A stretch of 64,000 bases of DNA from Pantoea coffeiphila (GCF_016909495.1 NZ_JAFBFW010000001.1:868001-932000); one strand, 5' to 3'; counted from the first letter of the stretch, positions 10,599 through 18,845 are shown. A program made the numbers and translations. The notes: generated by a model from the letters alone, not told the origin.

Positions 10599-10692
10599 GC
10601 AGAAGCAGAAGCAGAAGCAGAAGCAGAAGCAGAAGCAGAAGCAGATTAAGGCGAAGGCGAAGGTGAAGGTGAAGGTGAAGGTGAAGGTGAAA
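10599..10692. repeat. Two adjacent seven-unit hexamer tracts
   Basis: GCAGAA is repeated seven times at 10599-10640. After a 10-base gap, seven GYGAAR units follow at 10651-10692 (two GCGAAG, four GTGAAG, one GTGAAA). Both tracts are 42 bases, purine-rich on the plus strand, and lie just before the promoter of the iron-type binding protein gene. They could vary in length by slippage. Confidence 0.9.
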
Positions 10693-10714
10693 ATGTGAAT
10701 TTTTTATAAAAAAG

Positions 10715-10760
10715 TTACAAAGTTTAGGTGCGGTTTAGATAAAAATGAGAATAATTATCA
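10715..10760 (+). promoter_or_regulatory. Promoter with strong Fur box
   Basis: TTACAA (10715-10720) and a -10 region around TAGATAAA (10736-10743) are followed by TGAGAATAATTATCA at 10746-10760, which matches the 15-base 7-1-7 Fur motif at 14 positions. The Fur box overlaps the predicted transcription start, so iron repression is likely. The bases of this box can also be read as codons (MRIIIIT), which explains a falsely long reading frame. Confidence 0.7.
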
Positions 10761-10789
10761 TCACCTTATTATTCCGAGTCTTTCCGAAT

Positions 10790-11923
10790 ATGAAAACTGT
10801 TCCGGCTTTGAAGCTTTCCGCTCTCCTTGTTACCACCCTTCCCGCCCTGGCTTTCGCTACCACCTATCCGCTGACCGTGACCGATATGGACGGCCAGCAG
10901 GTAGTGATCAAGCAGGAGCCGCAGCGCATTATTTTGCAGGATGGCCGCGAGATCCTCAGCCTGGCTCTGCTGGACCGCGACAATCCGTTCAAGCGCGTGG
11001 TTTCCTGGAACAACCTGATGAAGAAGCAGGACACCGGCAGCTGGAATATGCTGAAAAACCGCTGGCCGCAGGCGGAAAAAATCCTGGATATGGGCTTCTC
11101 AGATCAGGGTGAAGTGAATCTGGAAACGGTGATCGCTAAGCATCCGGATCTGATGATTGCCCAGCTGCGCGCGAAGCCGTCGCTCCAGCAGACCGGCGTG
11201 CTGAAACAGCTTGCGGCGCTGAATATTCCGGTGCTGTTCGTGGACGTTGAACTGCATCCGGTACAGAACACCGCCGCCAGCGTCACGCTGCTCGGCAAGG
11301 TGCTGAATCAGGAAGACAACGCCAAAGCCTATACCGATTTTTATCAGCAGAAGCTGACTGCCATTCAAAATAAGGTGAAGGATATTTCACCGAAGCCGCT
11401 GGTGTTCGTTGAGCCGATTGCCGGTATCGGCGGCGGCGGCGATGCCTGCTGCTTTACCCACGGCCGTAACGGCTGGGGCGCACTGGTTGAAGCGACGGGC
11501 GCACGCAATATCGGCTCCGAGCTGCTACCGGGCACCAGCGGTAACGTGGCGGTGGAGAAGGTGATTTCAATGAATCCTGATTACTATGTGATGAGCGGTT
11601 CAAAGCGCGGTGGCAAAGCCAGTACGGTGATCCCGCTGGGTTACAATACCAGCGTTGAGGAGATCAAAGAGAGTTTTGATCGCCTGCGTAATCGTAACGG
11701 GGTGAAGGATATTCCGGCGGTGAAGGCGGGCAAGGTCGCGGCGGTTTACCATCACTTCTACAATCATCCGTACAATATTATCGGTATTGAGATGCTGGCG
11801 AAGGATTTCTATCCGCAGCAGTTTAAGGATGTGAATCCGACGGCGGATTACCATCAGATTATCCAGAAGTTCACCAAGCTGCCGGATGAGCCGATTAATA
11901 TTGAGTATCATCCGGCTGAGTGA
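10790..11923 (+). CDS. Iron/siderophore-type ABC periplasmic binding protein
   Basis: A 377-residue exported protein of the FecB/FepB/BtuF class. I start at the ATG at 10790, which opens a normal signal peptide ending ALAFA; the ATG 45 bases upstream lies in the Fur box. Features seen are DMDGQQVVIKQEPQRII at the mature N-terminus, HPDLMIAQLRAK, the block IAGIGGGGDACCFTHGRNGW and NPDYYVMSGSKRGG. It should bind a ferric or other iron complex in the periplasm. No permease, ATPase or receptor gene adjoins it, so it must work with transporter parts encoded elsewhere. The ligand is not identifiable from the sequence. The Fur box supports the iron role. Confidence 0.8.
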   Translation: MKTVPALKLSALLVTTLPALAFATTYPLTVTDMDGQQVVIKQEPQRIILQDGREILSLALLDRDNPFKRVVSWNNLMKKQDTGSWNMLKNRWPQAEKILDMGFSDQGEVNLETVIAKHPDLMIAQLRAKPSLQQTGVLKQLAALNIPVLFVDVELHPVQNTAASVTLLGKVLNQEDNAKAYTDFYQQKLTAIQNKVKDISPKPLVFVEPIAGIGGGGDACCFTHGRNGWGALVEATGARNIGSELLPGTSGNVAVEKVISMNPDYYVMSGSKRGGKASTVIPLGYNTSVEEIKESFDRLRNRNGVKDIPAVKAGKVAAVYHHFYNHPYNIIGIEMLAKDFYPQQFKDVNPTADYHQIIQKFTKLPDEPINIEYHPAE

Positions 11924-11927
11924 TTGT

Positions 11928-12040
11928 CGGTAGATCGATAGCTGTTAGAACGGTGGCCTCAGAGGTGGTACCGGTAGGTCGCTGTTAGAGCCGTGGCCTC
12001 AGAGGTGGTGTCGGTAGGTCGCTGTTAGATCGGTGTTCGC
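11928..12040. repeat. Tandem repeat with 40-base unit
   Basis: Three units begin CGGTAG at 11928, 11972 and 12012. The second-to-third spacing is 40 bases; the first unit carries four extra bases (GATA). Units contain GGCCTCAGAGGTGGT. The last is cut off where dispersed repeat copy A begins. Confidence 0.85.
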
Positions 12041-12332
12041 GGGCGACCGTAACGGGCAGATCGCCGGGTCGCCGTGAACCCCTCCCTGGGGGCTTGGCTG
12101 CCGCATCCGTGCGGCAGACACCCGGCTAACCTGTCCCGTTACGGTCTCCCTTTTGAATCCTTGCGTTGCTGCCAAAAACAAATGGTTTCAGGCAGCACCA
12201 CCAATGTATGCAGGCAATCGGGGCTGGACGGATAAGCGGACCGTCCGAGCACAAGGACGTGCGAGGTCGAGCGTACAGGGATGTGACAGCGGGTCCGCGT
12301 TCCGACCAGCACCGATAAGCCAGGCGCGGAAA
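12041..12332 (+). repeat. Dispersed intergenic repeat, copy A
   Basis: One of at least three long copies of a repeat of roughly 300 bases in this window (others near 38294 and 39310). Conserved landmarks in order are CGGGCAGATCGCCGGGTCGC, CTGGGGGCTTGGCTGCCGC, CCCGGCTAACCTGTCCCGT, TCTCCCTTT, CAATCGGGGCTGGACGGATA, GACAGCGGGTCCGCGTTCCG and CCGATAAGCCAGGCGCGGAA. Short reading frames inside it recur in other copies and are best seen as non-coding. No transposase is present. Confidence 0.88.
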
Positions 12333-12420
12333 TTGAAGCGACACTCCCGCTCCCCTCGATACGCCATACGCGGAAATTACAGCGCCCCTCCCGCCCGCCC
12401 CGATACGCCAGGCGCTGCAC
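12313..12420. repeat. Tandem repeat with 44-base unit at the end of copy A
   Basis: The 3' end of copy A (CGATAAGCCAGGCGCGGAAA) is repeated in tandem with unit starts at 12313, 12357 and 12401, exactly 44 bases apart. The third unit is partial. Confidence 0.85.
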
Positions 12421-12491
12421 GAACAGCGATCGTTCCTGGCGTTGAAGTGTCGTTGTAACTTTATATTCAAAGCTGCTGTTCTGACCGTGAA

Positions 12492-13241
12492 TTAAATCTG
12501 CGCTAATCCGCCATCAACGTAAATTTCCGCCGCGTTGATGAAACTCGCATCGTCAGAGGCCAAAAATGCCACCGTTTTACCGATCTCTTCCGGCTCGCCT
12601 AAACGGCCCAGCGGCACGCCCTCTGCCAGCGCGTCGAACAGTCCCTGACGATGTTCTTCAGGGACCAGACCGCCCAGACCTGGCGTACGAATAGGGCCAG
12701 GGCTAACCACGTTGACACGAATACCACGATCCTTCAGGTCAAGCGCCCAGGAACGGACCAGGCTGCGGACGGCGGCTTTACTTGCGCTGTAGACGCTGAA
12801 GCTGGCGGTGCCTTTCGCTGCTGCCGTTGAACCGGTCAGAATGATGGAGGCCCCTTTAGCCATTAACGGCAGCGCTTTCTGTACGGTGAACAGCACACCG
12901 CGCACGTTGGTGCCAAAAATACGGTCGAAGTGCTCTTCGGTAATGGCACCCAGAGGCATCATGTCGCCGCCACCCGCATTGGCGAACAGCACGTCAAGCC
13001 TGCCGGATTCGCTCAAGATAGTGGAGAACACGGTATCGAGGTCGCTCAGAACAGAAGCATCTGCCCGGATTCCTTTGGCCGAAGGTCCGATTAATGCCAC
13101 CGCAGCATCCAGTTCTTCCTGACGACGGCCGGTGATGTAAACAGTGGCACCCTGCGCTGCCAGTTCCTGTGCTGATGCCAGGCCAATACCAGAACTGCCG
13201 CCGGTCACTAACGCAATTTTGTCTGAAAGTTTTTTACTCAT
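12492..13241 (-). CDS. Short-chain dehydrogenase/reductase
   Basis: A 249-residue classical SDR. The ATG at 13241 has AAGGA upstream; the longer frame adds 29 residues unlike the family. The cofactor motif TGGSSGIG is at residues 13-20, NAG at 88-90, and catalytic Ser138, Tyr151 and Lys155 (YSASK) are all present. The sequence after strand 2 has Gly-Arg-Arg (ITGRR), which suggests NADP(H). The C-terminus ends in the usual VDGG. It is a cytoplasmic oxidoreductase of unknown substrate. It stands alone, with an inverted repeat about 120 bases upstream that may be its operator. Confidence 0.92.
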   Translation of the reverse strand: MSKKLSDKIALVTGGSSGIGLASAQELAAQGATVYITGRRQEELDAAVALIGPSAKGIRADASVLSDLDTVFSTILSESGRLDVLFANAGGGDMMPLGAITEEHFDRIFGTNVRGVLFTVQKALPLMAKGASIILTGSTAAAKGTASFSVYSASKAAVRSLVRSWALDLKDRGIRVNVVSPGPIRTPGLGGLVPEEHRQGLFDALAEGVPLGRLGEPEEIGKTVAFLASDDASFINAAEIYVDGGLAQI

Positions 13242-13360
13242 GATGTCGTTCCTTAAATTAAGTATGGATAGATTTATTGGGTCATCTGTCGTTGGCGACG
13301 ACGTTTGTTGTCGCGATGAGAGAAGCATATCCGCGCGCGATGATTTTCAAAATAGAATGG

Positions 13361-13381
13361 TTTGCAACTCATCATTGCAAA
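13361..13381. promoter_or_regulatory. Inverted repeat, possible operator of the SDR gene
   Basis: TTTGCAA, seven bases, TTGCAAA: a perfect 7-base inverted repeat about 120 bases upstream of the SDR start. No regulator gene adjoins. The rest of 13242-13632 holds no supportable gene. Confidence 0.35.
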
Positions 13382-13505
13382 TTTGAAACGATGGGTTCGC
13401 GAGCTTTTGAGGGATAGCAATGTTGACGAGTCAGACAGAGGAAGAGGTTTTGCTGACAAGCGCCACGGGGCGAGCAACTGCGCTGCTACGGGCAGCCAGC
13501 TACAA

Positions 13506-13531
13506 TGCGGTATGCGGTATGCGGTATGCGG
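13506..13531. repeat. Short heptamer tandem repeat
   Basis: TGCGGTA is repeated three full times plus five bases, in a gene-free stretch between the SDR promoter region and the lipoprotein gene end. Confidence 0.8.
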
Positions 13532-13632
13532 CTAACCATTTTCTGCCAGCCGCACCGGAGAGCTAAATGAAATACGCTGCTGCCGCATTTTTCGCGGCAG
13601 GTTTGGATATGATATTTATTGCGGTATGAGCA

Positions 13633-14214
13633 TCACAAACACGGACCCGTGGCACATCCGTACATCATAAACAGCGGGAACAGTGGCAACAGCGGTATCA
13701 GGGCGATGGTACCGAAGGTGCTTAGCGTTTGGGTTTTGTCGTTGATGGCGACCACGACCGGTCTGTCTAGCCGGTAAGGGGCAGCCTGTTCCGGCGCGTG
13801 GGAGGAGGACCAAAATCCTTTAGCTTTAAACAGGACGCCCAGGCGATCGTTATCAATGGGAACCGCCTTGTATTGATTGACCAGCACGTCACGCTGCCCG
13901 GCGTCCAGCTTGCGGTTATCCATCACCACAAGGTACTCCGCCGTCACCTCATGCTCTTTAACCAAAAAGTTAACTCTGACGCCGGAAGCCTTCTGATGGA
14001 AACGTTCGTAAAATGTCTTGTAGCGCTGATATTCCTGCGGCGTGCCATCACGAACAAAACGATAACTGTATTTTGCCGAGCTGGCGATAACACCGGACTG
14101 GGTCGGTTTAACCGCCACGATGGTATCGGTCGGCGGCAGGTTTGGCGCACTGGTGCAGGCGGTTATCAGCATTACCGCCATCCATACCGCATAAACCCGG
14201 CTAATCTGTCCCAT
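13633..14214 (-). CDS. Predicted lipoprotein of unknown function
   Basis: A 193-residue protein whose signal sequence ends in the lipobox LITAC (lipidated Cys20). The ATG at 14214 has GGGAG upstream; a GTG just before it is the alternative. The middle is soluble with no motif I know; the last 30 residues contain a hydrophobic, Pro-rich run (LIPLLPLFPLFMMYG) and end in Cys-Ala-Thr-Gly-Pro-Cys-Leu. The notable point is the 5' end: the ribosome site, start codon and first ten or so codons are homologous to a segment of the dispersed intergenic repeat seen elsewhere in this window. Function unknown; probably envelope-anchored. Confidence 0.7.
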   Translation of the reverse strand: MGQISRVYAVWMAVMLITACTSAPNLPPTDTIVAVKPTQSGVIASSAKYSYRFVRDGTPQEYQRYKTFYERFHQKASGVRVNFLVKEHEVTAEYLVVMDNRKLDAGQRDVLVNQYKAVPIDNDRLGVLFKAKGFWSSSHAPEQAAPYRLDRPVVVAINDKTQTLSTFGTIALIPLLPLFPLFMMYGCATGPCL

Positions 14215-14352
14215 CACTGTCTCCCTTTCAGATCATTATGTTGCTGACAAAAATGATTATCGTACAGCCTTGCATAAACACTTTATCTCAGGCCAGACAT
14301 AGTTTTTCAAGCAGCCATACCAGGATAACCAGCCCCGATAAACCAGGAAGGA
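14193..14352 (+). repeat. Degenerate dispersed-repeat copy F overlapping a gene start
   Basis: The segment from CCCGGCTAATCTGTCCC through TCTCCCTTTCAG to GTTGCTGACAAAAA (about 14195-14253) aligns with copy A at roughly 80 percent over 59 bases. The far end (CCAGCCCCGATAAACCAGG, near 14330-14350) matches the 3' end of the repeat. The part between is diverged or shortened. Confidence 0.65.
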
Positions 14353-14407
14353 AAAATGACGTACCTGACTCAATCCGGATTTCAGTCCTTATTCCGACCG
14401 ATCAACA

Positions 14408-15364
14408 CTATTTCCTGACAGGATCGTTGCAGGGGATGAGAACGGTCCGACAGCGGCTGTCATCTTCGGACCAGGCTTCCCCCACCTCATCCAGAGGACG
14501 TTGCATAAACGGAACAGACAAGCCACTGTTTACTACTGCCTGAAAAAGTTCACCTATCGCGGCAATCAATTCTGTATCTGAAACGCTACCCAACCCGCTC
14601 CCCATCAGCGTCAAGCCTGATGAACGCAGCAATTTACTATGCAGGTTAATTTCCTGACCGCTAAGTGAGCCAATCTGAACGAAGCGCACGGTTTTTGCGC
14701 CACCGGCAACGGCCGCCGTCATAATATCCAGTGCGCTTTGCCCCCAGAGATAATCAAGAACAACGTCAATCCCCTCAGCCATTAAGGCGGGTAATTCAGA
14801 TGGCAGGGAATCCAGCGTTAACACAACATCCGCGCCCTCTTCGCGTAATTTGTTCAGAACGTCTTTATTTCGCCCCGTTGCAATAATTTTCCCGGCACCC
14901 AGGCAGCGAGCGATGTGGACGGCCAGACCACCCGATGTGCCGGTTGCGCCATTGATCAGAACCGTTTCGCCCTGTTGTAAAATTGCCCGGCGCGTTAACG
15001 CAGCCCAGGATGACATCCCGGGGTTTGCAATCGCCGCGGCAAGTACAGGGTCCAGTCCTGCGGGTAAGAGCACAACGTTGTCCAGTGAAACCCGCGTTTT
15101 CTCCGCCATGCTTCCCCTGGGAGCGTTAAATGACAGGAAGTACACCGGATCGCCGTTGCTCAGGTAACCGGTCCCGTCAATCCCGGGAATGAACGGAGCA
15201 GAGGTCATCGAGCTGTAATGCTTTCCAGCCGCGCGTGATTTTGCCAACTGGCTAATCGCGGCGGCTGTGACGGTAATTACGGCCTGACTATCGCTGGCCT
15301 GGGGATCGGGATATTCACCGTACACCGGCTTTTCGCCCTGCTGGTTGATAATCGCTGCTTTCAT
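14408..15364 (-). CDS. MDR-family quinone oxidoreductase (zinc-less alcohol dehydrogenase type)
   Basis: A 318-residue medium-chain dehydrogenase/reductase. The ATG at 15364 has AGGTGA upstream; 15 extra residues in the open frame are dropped. Features are the N-terminal GroES-like domain (PFIPGIDGTGYLSNGDPVYF), the nucleotide-binding loop INGATGTSGGLAVHIAR and GRNKDVLNKL, suggesting NADPH. No structural-zinc Cys cluster is visible. It probably reduces quinones or enones in the cytoplasm. It is divergent from a MarR-family gene 67 bases away with a palindromic operator between, so it is very likely the target of that regulator. Confidence 0.88.
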   Translation of the reverse strand: MKAAIINQQGEKPVYGEYPDPQASDSQAVITVTAAAISQLAKSRAAGKHYSSMTSAPFIPGIDGTGYLSNGDPVYFLSFNAPRGSMAEKTRVSLDNVVLLPAGLDPVLAAAIANPGMSSWAALTRRAILQQGETVLINGATGTSGGLAVHIARCLGAGKIIATGRNKDVLNKLREEGADVVLTLDSLPSELPALMAEGIDVVLDYLWGQSALDIMTAAVAGGAKTVRFVQIGSLSGQEINLHSKLLRSSGLTLMGSGLGSVSDTELIAAIGELFQAVVNSGLSVPFMQRPLDEVGEAWSEDDSRCRTVLIPCNDPVRK

Positions 15365-15392
15365 TTGAATGTTCACCTGTCGCCAATATGAT

Positions 15393-15416
15393 TTATGTGT
15401 ATAATGCACACATTAA
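15393..15416. promoter_or_regulatory. Palindromic operator between MDR oxidoreductase and marR-type gene
   Basis: TTATGTGT-ATAATGCA-CACATTAA contains inverted ATGTGT/ACACAT arms and a TATAAT (15400-15405) usable as a plus-strand -10. A MarR dimer bound here would repress both divergent genes. Confidence 0.6.
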
Positions 15417-15431
15417 ATCCAGCCAAAGTCG

Positions 15432-15917
15432 GTGTCAATAAAAAGCGTGCAAAATACACATAATACCCAGAGTTTTTCCGATCTGCATGATGCATTACTC
15501 ACCCTTGTTGGCGTGTTTAATCGCCCGCAACGTGATGAATTAATGATTAAAGCGTCGACAATCAATCTCGATCGCGCACTGTTTCCTCTTTTGGTTCAAA
15601 TCAGCCGGTTTGGTCCTATTGGTGTCGTCGAACTGGCAGACAGAGTGGGCCGCGATTACACCACGGTCAGCCGACAGGTCACAAAGCTTGAAGAAGCGGG
15701 TCTGGCACAGCGGCAGAAAAACGCGAAAGATAAGAGGATCAATGAAGCCGTTATCACGACAGTGGGTAAAGCGATGACCGATAAGATTGACGCGGCGCGT
15801 GAAGAAATTTACCAGAAAGTCTTCCAGCAATGGCAGCCGGAAGACCGCGTGCAGCTTGAACGCCTGCTTAAACAGTTCGTTATTGATTTTTCTTCGTTGG
15901 ATGAAGTTGATAAATAA
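15432..15917 (+). CDS. MarR-family transcriptional regulator
   Basis: A 161-residue winged-helix regulator starting at a GTG. The DNA-binding part is clear: GPIGVVELADRVGRDYTTVSRQVTKLEEAGLAQR (helix-turn-helix and start of wing), followed by KDKRINEAVITTVGKAM. Flanking helices form the dimer interface. It is divergent from the MDR oxidoreductase gene, with a palindrome over the shared promoter, so it most likely represses that gene and itself and is released by an electrophile or phenolic ligand. The ligand is inferred only. Confidence 0.9.
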   Translation: MSIKSVQNTHNTQSFSDLHDALLTLVGVFNRPQRDELMIKASTINLDRALFPLLVQISRFGPIGVVELADRVGRDYTTVSRQVTKLEEAGLAQRQKNAKDKRINEAVITTVGKAMTDKIDAAREEIYQKVFQQWQPEDRVQLERLLKQFVIDFSSLDEVDK

Positions 15918-15928
15918 GTGAGTGGCCA

Positions 15929-15949
15929 GGCCTGCCTGACAGGCAGGCC
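15929..15949. terminator. Hairpin between convergent marR-type and ybdG genes
   Basis: GGCCTGCC-TGACA-GGCAGGCC, an 8-base perfect stem between two convergent genes. There is no strong T run on either side, so termination is plausible but not typical. Confidence 0.5.
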
Positions 15950-15959
15950 CGCAGGAGGT

Positions 15960-17201
15960 TTACCGCGCGCCATCCCGGCCGCTGCTTTCCTGTGATAGCC
16001 GCCAGAAGTCGTGCCCCGCCGGATACTGGTACAGACGCAGGGAGAATTTCCCGGCCACCGCAGTGATATATTCGAAGATCTCTGACTGCGTATTCTCGTA
16101 ATCCATCCAAAAAATCGACGAGGTAAAGCAATAAATCTCCAGCGGCATGCCGGACGGCGACGGCTTCAGGGTTCTCGCCACAATGTACATGTCTTTAATA
16201 ATGTCGGGCCGTTCGGCGAGATACGCCATCAAATAATGGCGGAACAGCGTTAAATTAGTCAGTTCGTTATCAATAAACCAGCTGTCGGCCACTCCTCCAG
16301 GATCACGGCCATCAAGCAGTTTCGCCAGCGGTTCATTGACTCCGCGAATGGACAGCATCGGCGCCAGCATTTCCTGAGAGAGGAAGTTAATCGAGTGCTG
16401 ATCGATGCTGGTGCTGCGCATTATCCGCCGCGCACCGGAAGAAAACATCGCCTGCCAGTTGGTGTAGGTCTCGGTAAGGAAGTTTTTGGTCGGGATACGT
16501 GAGATTGTATTATCCCAGTTGCGGATGGTAATCGTGTGCAGCGCAATATCGGTCACCTCGCCGCTGAGATTCTTGTCGGGCATCTCAATCCAGTCGCCCA
16601 GCTGCAGGACGTCATTCGAAGAGAGCTGGACGTTGGCGACCAGCGACAGCAGAGTATGCTGAAACACTAACATCAGCACCGCAGCCACGGCACCGAGGCT
16701 GGAAATAATAATGGCGGGTGATTTATTCGACATCACCGCAAGAATCATAATTGCGGCAATAACATGAATTAAAATTTTTCCTATCTGGATATAGCCCTTA
16801 ATCGAGTGGTTTTTGCGCTTGCTCTTGCGGACGTAAGAGCTGTTGACGATATCCAGCATTTCATTGAAGAAGATCGACAGGAAAATAAAAAACAAAATGC
16901 CGCAGAAGGTATTAATCGCCGTCACCAGCGATGGCGGCATATTCGGCATAAACTGCAGAACGTAATAGACGATAATCACCGGCATAAAGTTCGACAGCTT
17001 CTCGGCGATGCGGCGGTCTTTTTCCAGCGGCACATCCTGCTTGTGGCTGGCAAAGAAGACTCTTCGCACCACTTTGATCAGCAGGAATTTGCACAAAATG
17101 TGGGTAAACATGCCGGAAACAATCAGCAAAATAATGTTAAAACCCACGGCGAGTGCCGGATTCCCTTCCATAAACTTAAATAAATAGTCCAGATATGCCA
17201 T
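15960..17201 (-). CDS. ybdG: Mechanosensitive channel of the YbdG/MscM type
   Basis: A 413-residue protein, close to the 415 residues of E. coli YbdG. It has about five N-terminal membrane segments, then the MscS-like pore helix and beta domain (IIISSLGAVAAVLMLVFQHTLLSLVANVQL, VLQLGDWIEMPDKNLSGEVTDIALHTITIRNWDN) in pieces. A long C-terminal cytoplasmic part holds YTNWQAMFSSGARRIMRS and LRHYLMAYLAERPDI-like motifs. YbdG contributes a small-conductance mechanosensitive current during osmotic downshock. It is a single gene, convergent with the marR-type gene and followed by its own promoter region at 17202 onward. Confidence 0.9.
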   Translation of the reverse strand: MAYLDYLFKFMEGNPALAVGFNIILLIVSGMFTHILCKFLLIKVVRRVFFASHKQDVPLEKDRRIAEKLSNFMPVIIVYYVLQFMPNMPPSLVTAINTFCGILFFIFLSIFFNEMLDIVNSSYVRKSKRKNHSIKGYIQIGKILIHVIAAIMILAVMSNKSPAIIISSLGAVAAVLMLVFQHTLLSLVANVQLSSNDVLQLGDWIEMPDKNLSGEVTDIALHTITIRNWDNTISRIPTKNFLTETYTNWQAMFSSGARRIMRSTSIDQHSINFLSQEMLAPMLSIRGVNEPLAKLLDGRDPGGVADSWFIDNELTNLTLFRHYLMAYLAERPDIIKDMYIVARTLKPSPSGMPLEIYCFTSSIFWMDYENTQSEIFEYITAVAGKFSLRLYQYPAGHDFWRLSQESSGRDGAR

Positions 17202-17309
17202 CTTTTATCGCCTGAATATGTATGCCATTTGTATCTGCTACAGCCTGCGGCTATATACAAAAATTTAACCAAACGACATCATGACATGTCAGGGACATTC
17301 AAGTCCATG

Positions 17310-18749
17310 TCAGGGGGCGGCCTCCTCCACCAGCGCATAACAGAGCGCACCGATCTGATCCACGGCATTCAGCAGATGCGGCGTCGGTTCGTTGGCGCAG
17401 TTCAACCGCAGAAAATTCTGAAGCTCCGCACCAGGGGAAAACAGCGGGCCGGGGCTGACACCGATACCCAGCGCCAGCGCGCGGCGATGCACTTCCAGCG
17501 CGTTGATCGGTTCGGGCAGTTCTACCCACAGCAGAAAACCGGCAGCGGGCGCAGCGATACGCGTCCCTGGTGGAAAGCTCGCCTTCACCCGCGCGATCAC
17601 CGCCTGCACTCCACTGGCAATGCGGGTTTTCAAGCGGCGCAGATGGCGCTCGTAGTCACCGCTCGCCAGGATCTCGCTGGTTGCGGCTTCCAGTATCGGC
17701 GCACCGGCCCACTCCCCGGCCATTCGCGCCTGCATCACCTGCGGGTGGTAGCGCCCGGCGGCAATCCAGCCGATTCGCCAGCCAGGAGCCAGGGTCTTAG
17801 ACAATGAACTGCAGTAAATCACATTACCGTTGTGGTCGAACGCCTTACAGGCAGGAGGGCGCTGTTCTTCACCCACCAGATCGCCGTAAACATCGTCCTC
17901 TATTAGCGGAATGCCCGCGCGTTCCATCAGCGCAACCAGCGCCTGCTTTTTCGCTACCGGCATACTGGCACCGAGCGGATTTTGCACCGTCGGCGAGGCC
18001 AGCACCGCTGCGGGTCGATGGCGTTGAATAGCGTCGGCCAACGGTTCCAGCAGCAGGCCCTCCGTGGGGTCGGTGGGAATTTGCAGTGCCTTGAGGCCTA
18101 AATCCTCCAGCAACAGGAGCGTGCCGAAGTAGGCGGGCTGCTCAATCGCCACGACATCACCGGGCTGGCAAACCGCATGCAGCGCCAGACGCAGCGCCTG
18201 TGTGGCACCGGCGGTAATAATCACATCGTCCGCGCCAAAACGGGCTCCCCACTTTGCGGCGCGCGCGGCAATATTATTGCGCAGATCGGCCCTGCCCGGC
18301 GGCAGGCTGTAGCTCTGCCCGTGCGCATCCAGCCGACGACTGGCTGCATGAAGCGCGCGCTGAAGCGTCGCCCCGGGTAGCCAGGCCGGATCGGGCAGCG
18401 CCGCGCCAAGCGGCACCAGCCGTGTTTCAGCGCTACTGAACAGCGAGCGGGCAACGGCAGACATAGTCACCGGAACGGGCCCGGTTGACGGAGAGAAGGA
18501 GTGTTTGCTGCGGGCTGCATTTACCTGGCTGACAAAATAGCCCGAACGCGGGCGGGCAACAATCAGCCCTTCTGCCTCCAGGCAGCGAAGCGCCTCGAGC
18601 GCGGTGGGCAGACTGACCTGTTCGCGCTCCGCCAGTTTACGTGCGGAGATCATCCGATCGCCCGGCCGCAGGGCACCTGAAGCCAGGGTCTGGCGCAGCA
18701 TTTCAGCGATTCGGCGGTAGTGTGGAGCAGCAAGGGACGGGGCGGACAT
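17310..18749 (-). CDS. MocR-family regulator (GntR helix-turn-helix plus aminotransferase-like domain)
   Basis: A 479-residue PLP-binding regulator. The N-terminus is a GntR winged helix (RRIAEMLRQTLASGALRPGD, LAEREQVSLPTALEALRCLE, LIVARPRSGYFVS). The rest is a fold-type I aminotransferase domain with YCSSLSKTLAPGWRIGW carrying the PLP lysine and EDDVYGDL near the cofactor. I chose the ATG at 18749; the open frame extends 20 residues further over the operator. It is divergent from the arylamine N-acetyltransferase gene with a long inverted repeat between, so it probably controls that gene and itself. Other MocR proteins respond to PLP or amino-compound ligands. Confidence 0.92.
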   Translation of the reverse strand: MSAPSLAAPHYRRIAEMLRQTLASGALRPGDRMISARKLAEREQVSLPTALEALRCLEAEGLIVARPRSGYFVSQVNAARSKHSFSPSTGPVPVTMSAVARSLFSSAETRLVPLGAALPDPAWLPGATLQRALHAASRRLDAHGQSYSLPPGRADLRNNIAARAAKWGARFGADDVIITAGATQALRLALHAVCQPGDVVAIEQPAYFGTLLLLEDLGLKALQIPTDPTEGLLLEPLADAIQRHRPAAVLASPTVQNPLGASMPVAKKQALVALMERAGIPLIEDDVYGDLVGEEQRPPACKAFDHNGNVIYCSSLSKTLAPGWRIGWIAAGRYHPQVMQARMAGEWAGAPILEAATSEILASGDYERHLRRLKTRIASGVQAVIARVKASFPPGTRIAAPAAGFLLWVELPEPINALEVHRRALALGIGVSPGPLFSPGAELQNFLRLNCANEPTPHLLNAVDQIGALCYALVEEAAP

Positions 18750-18755
18750 GGCGAT

Positions 18756-18792
18756 CTGTACAGTCTGATTTTCGATAAATCTGACTATACAG
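18756..18792. promoter_or_regulatory. MocR-type operator, 14-base inverted repeat
   Basis: CTGTACAGTCTGAT, nine bases, ATCTGACTATACAG: 12 of 14 arm positions pair. It overlaps the -35 area of the N-acetyltransferase promoter (-10 TATAGT at 18811-18816) and the start region of the regulator gene, as expected for a MocR site. Confidence 0.65.
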
Positions 18793-18845
18793 GCAATGCG
18801 TTGCGCCATCTATAGTGTCAACCACACACATGTCAGGGAGGCATT

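Noticed and set aside
10599..10692. Hexamer tracts as a CRISPR array
   Set aside because: Units are six bases without spacers; no cas gene is present.
10745..10789. Upstream ATG of the iron-type binding protein gene
   Set aside because: The codons are the Fur box itself; the signal peptide begins at 10790.
12126..12470. Reading frames inside dispersed repeat copies (also at 11999-12181, 38267-38611, 39126-39380, 39284-39526)
   Set aside because: The same frames recur at the DNA level in every copy, have no ribosome site and cross repeat boundaries; they are best explained by the non-coding repeat.
13274..13477. 67-codon minus-strand frame upstream of the SDR gene
   Set aside because: It covers the likely SDR promoter and operator, has no ribosome site and no family sense.
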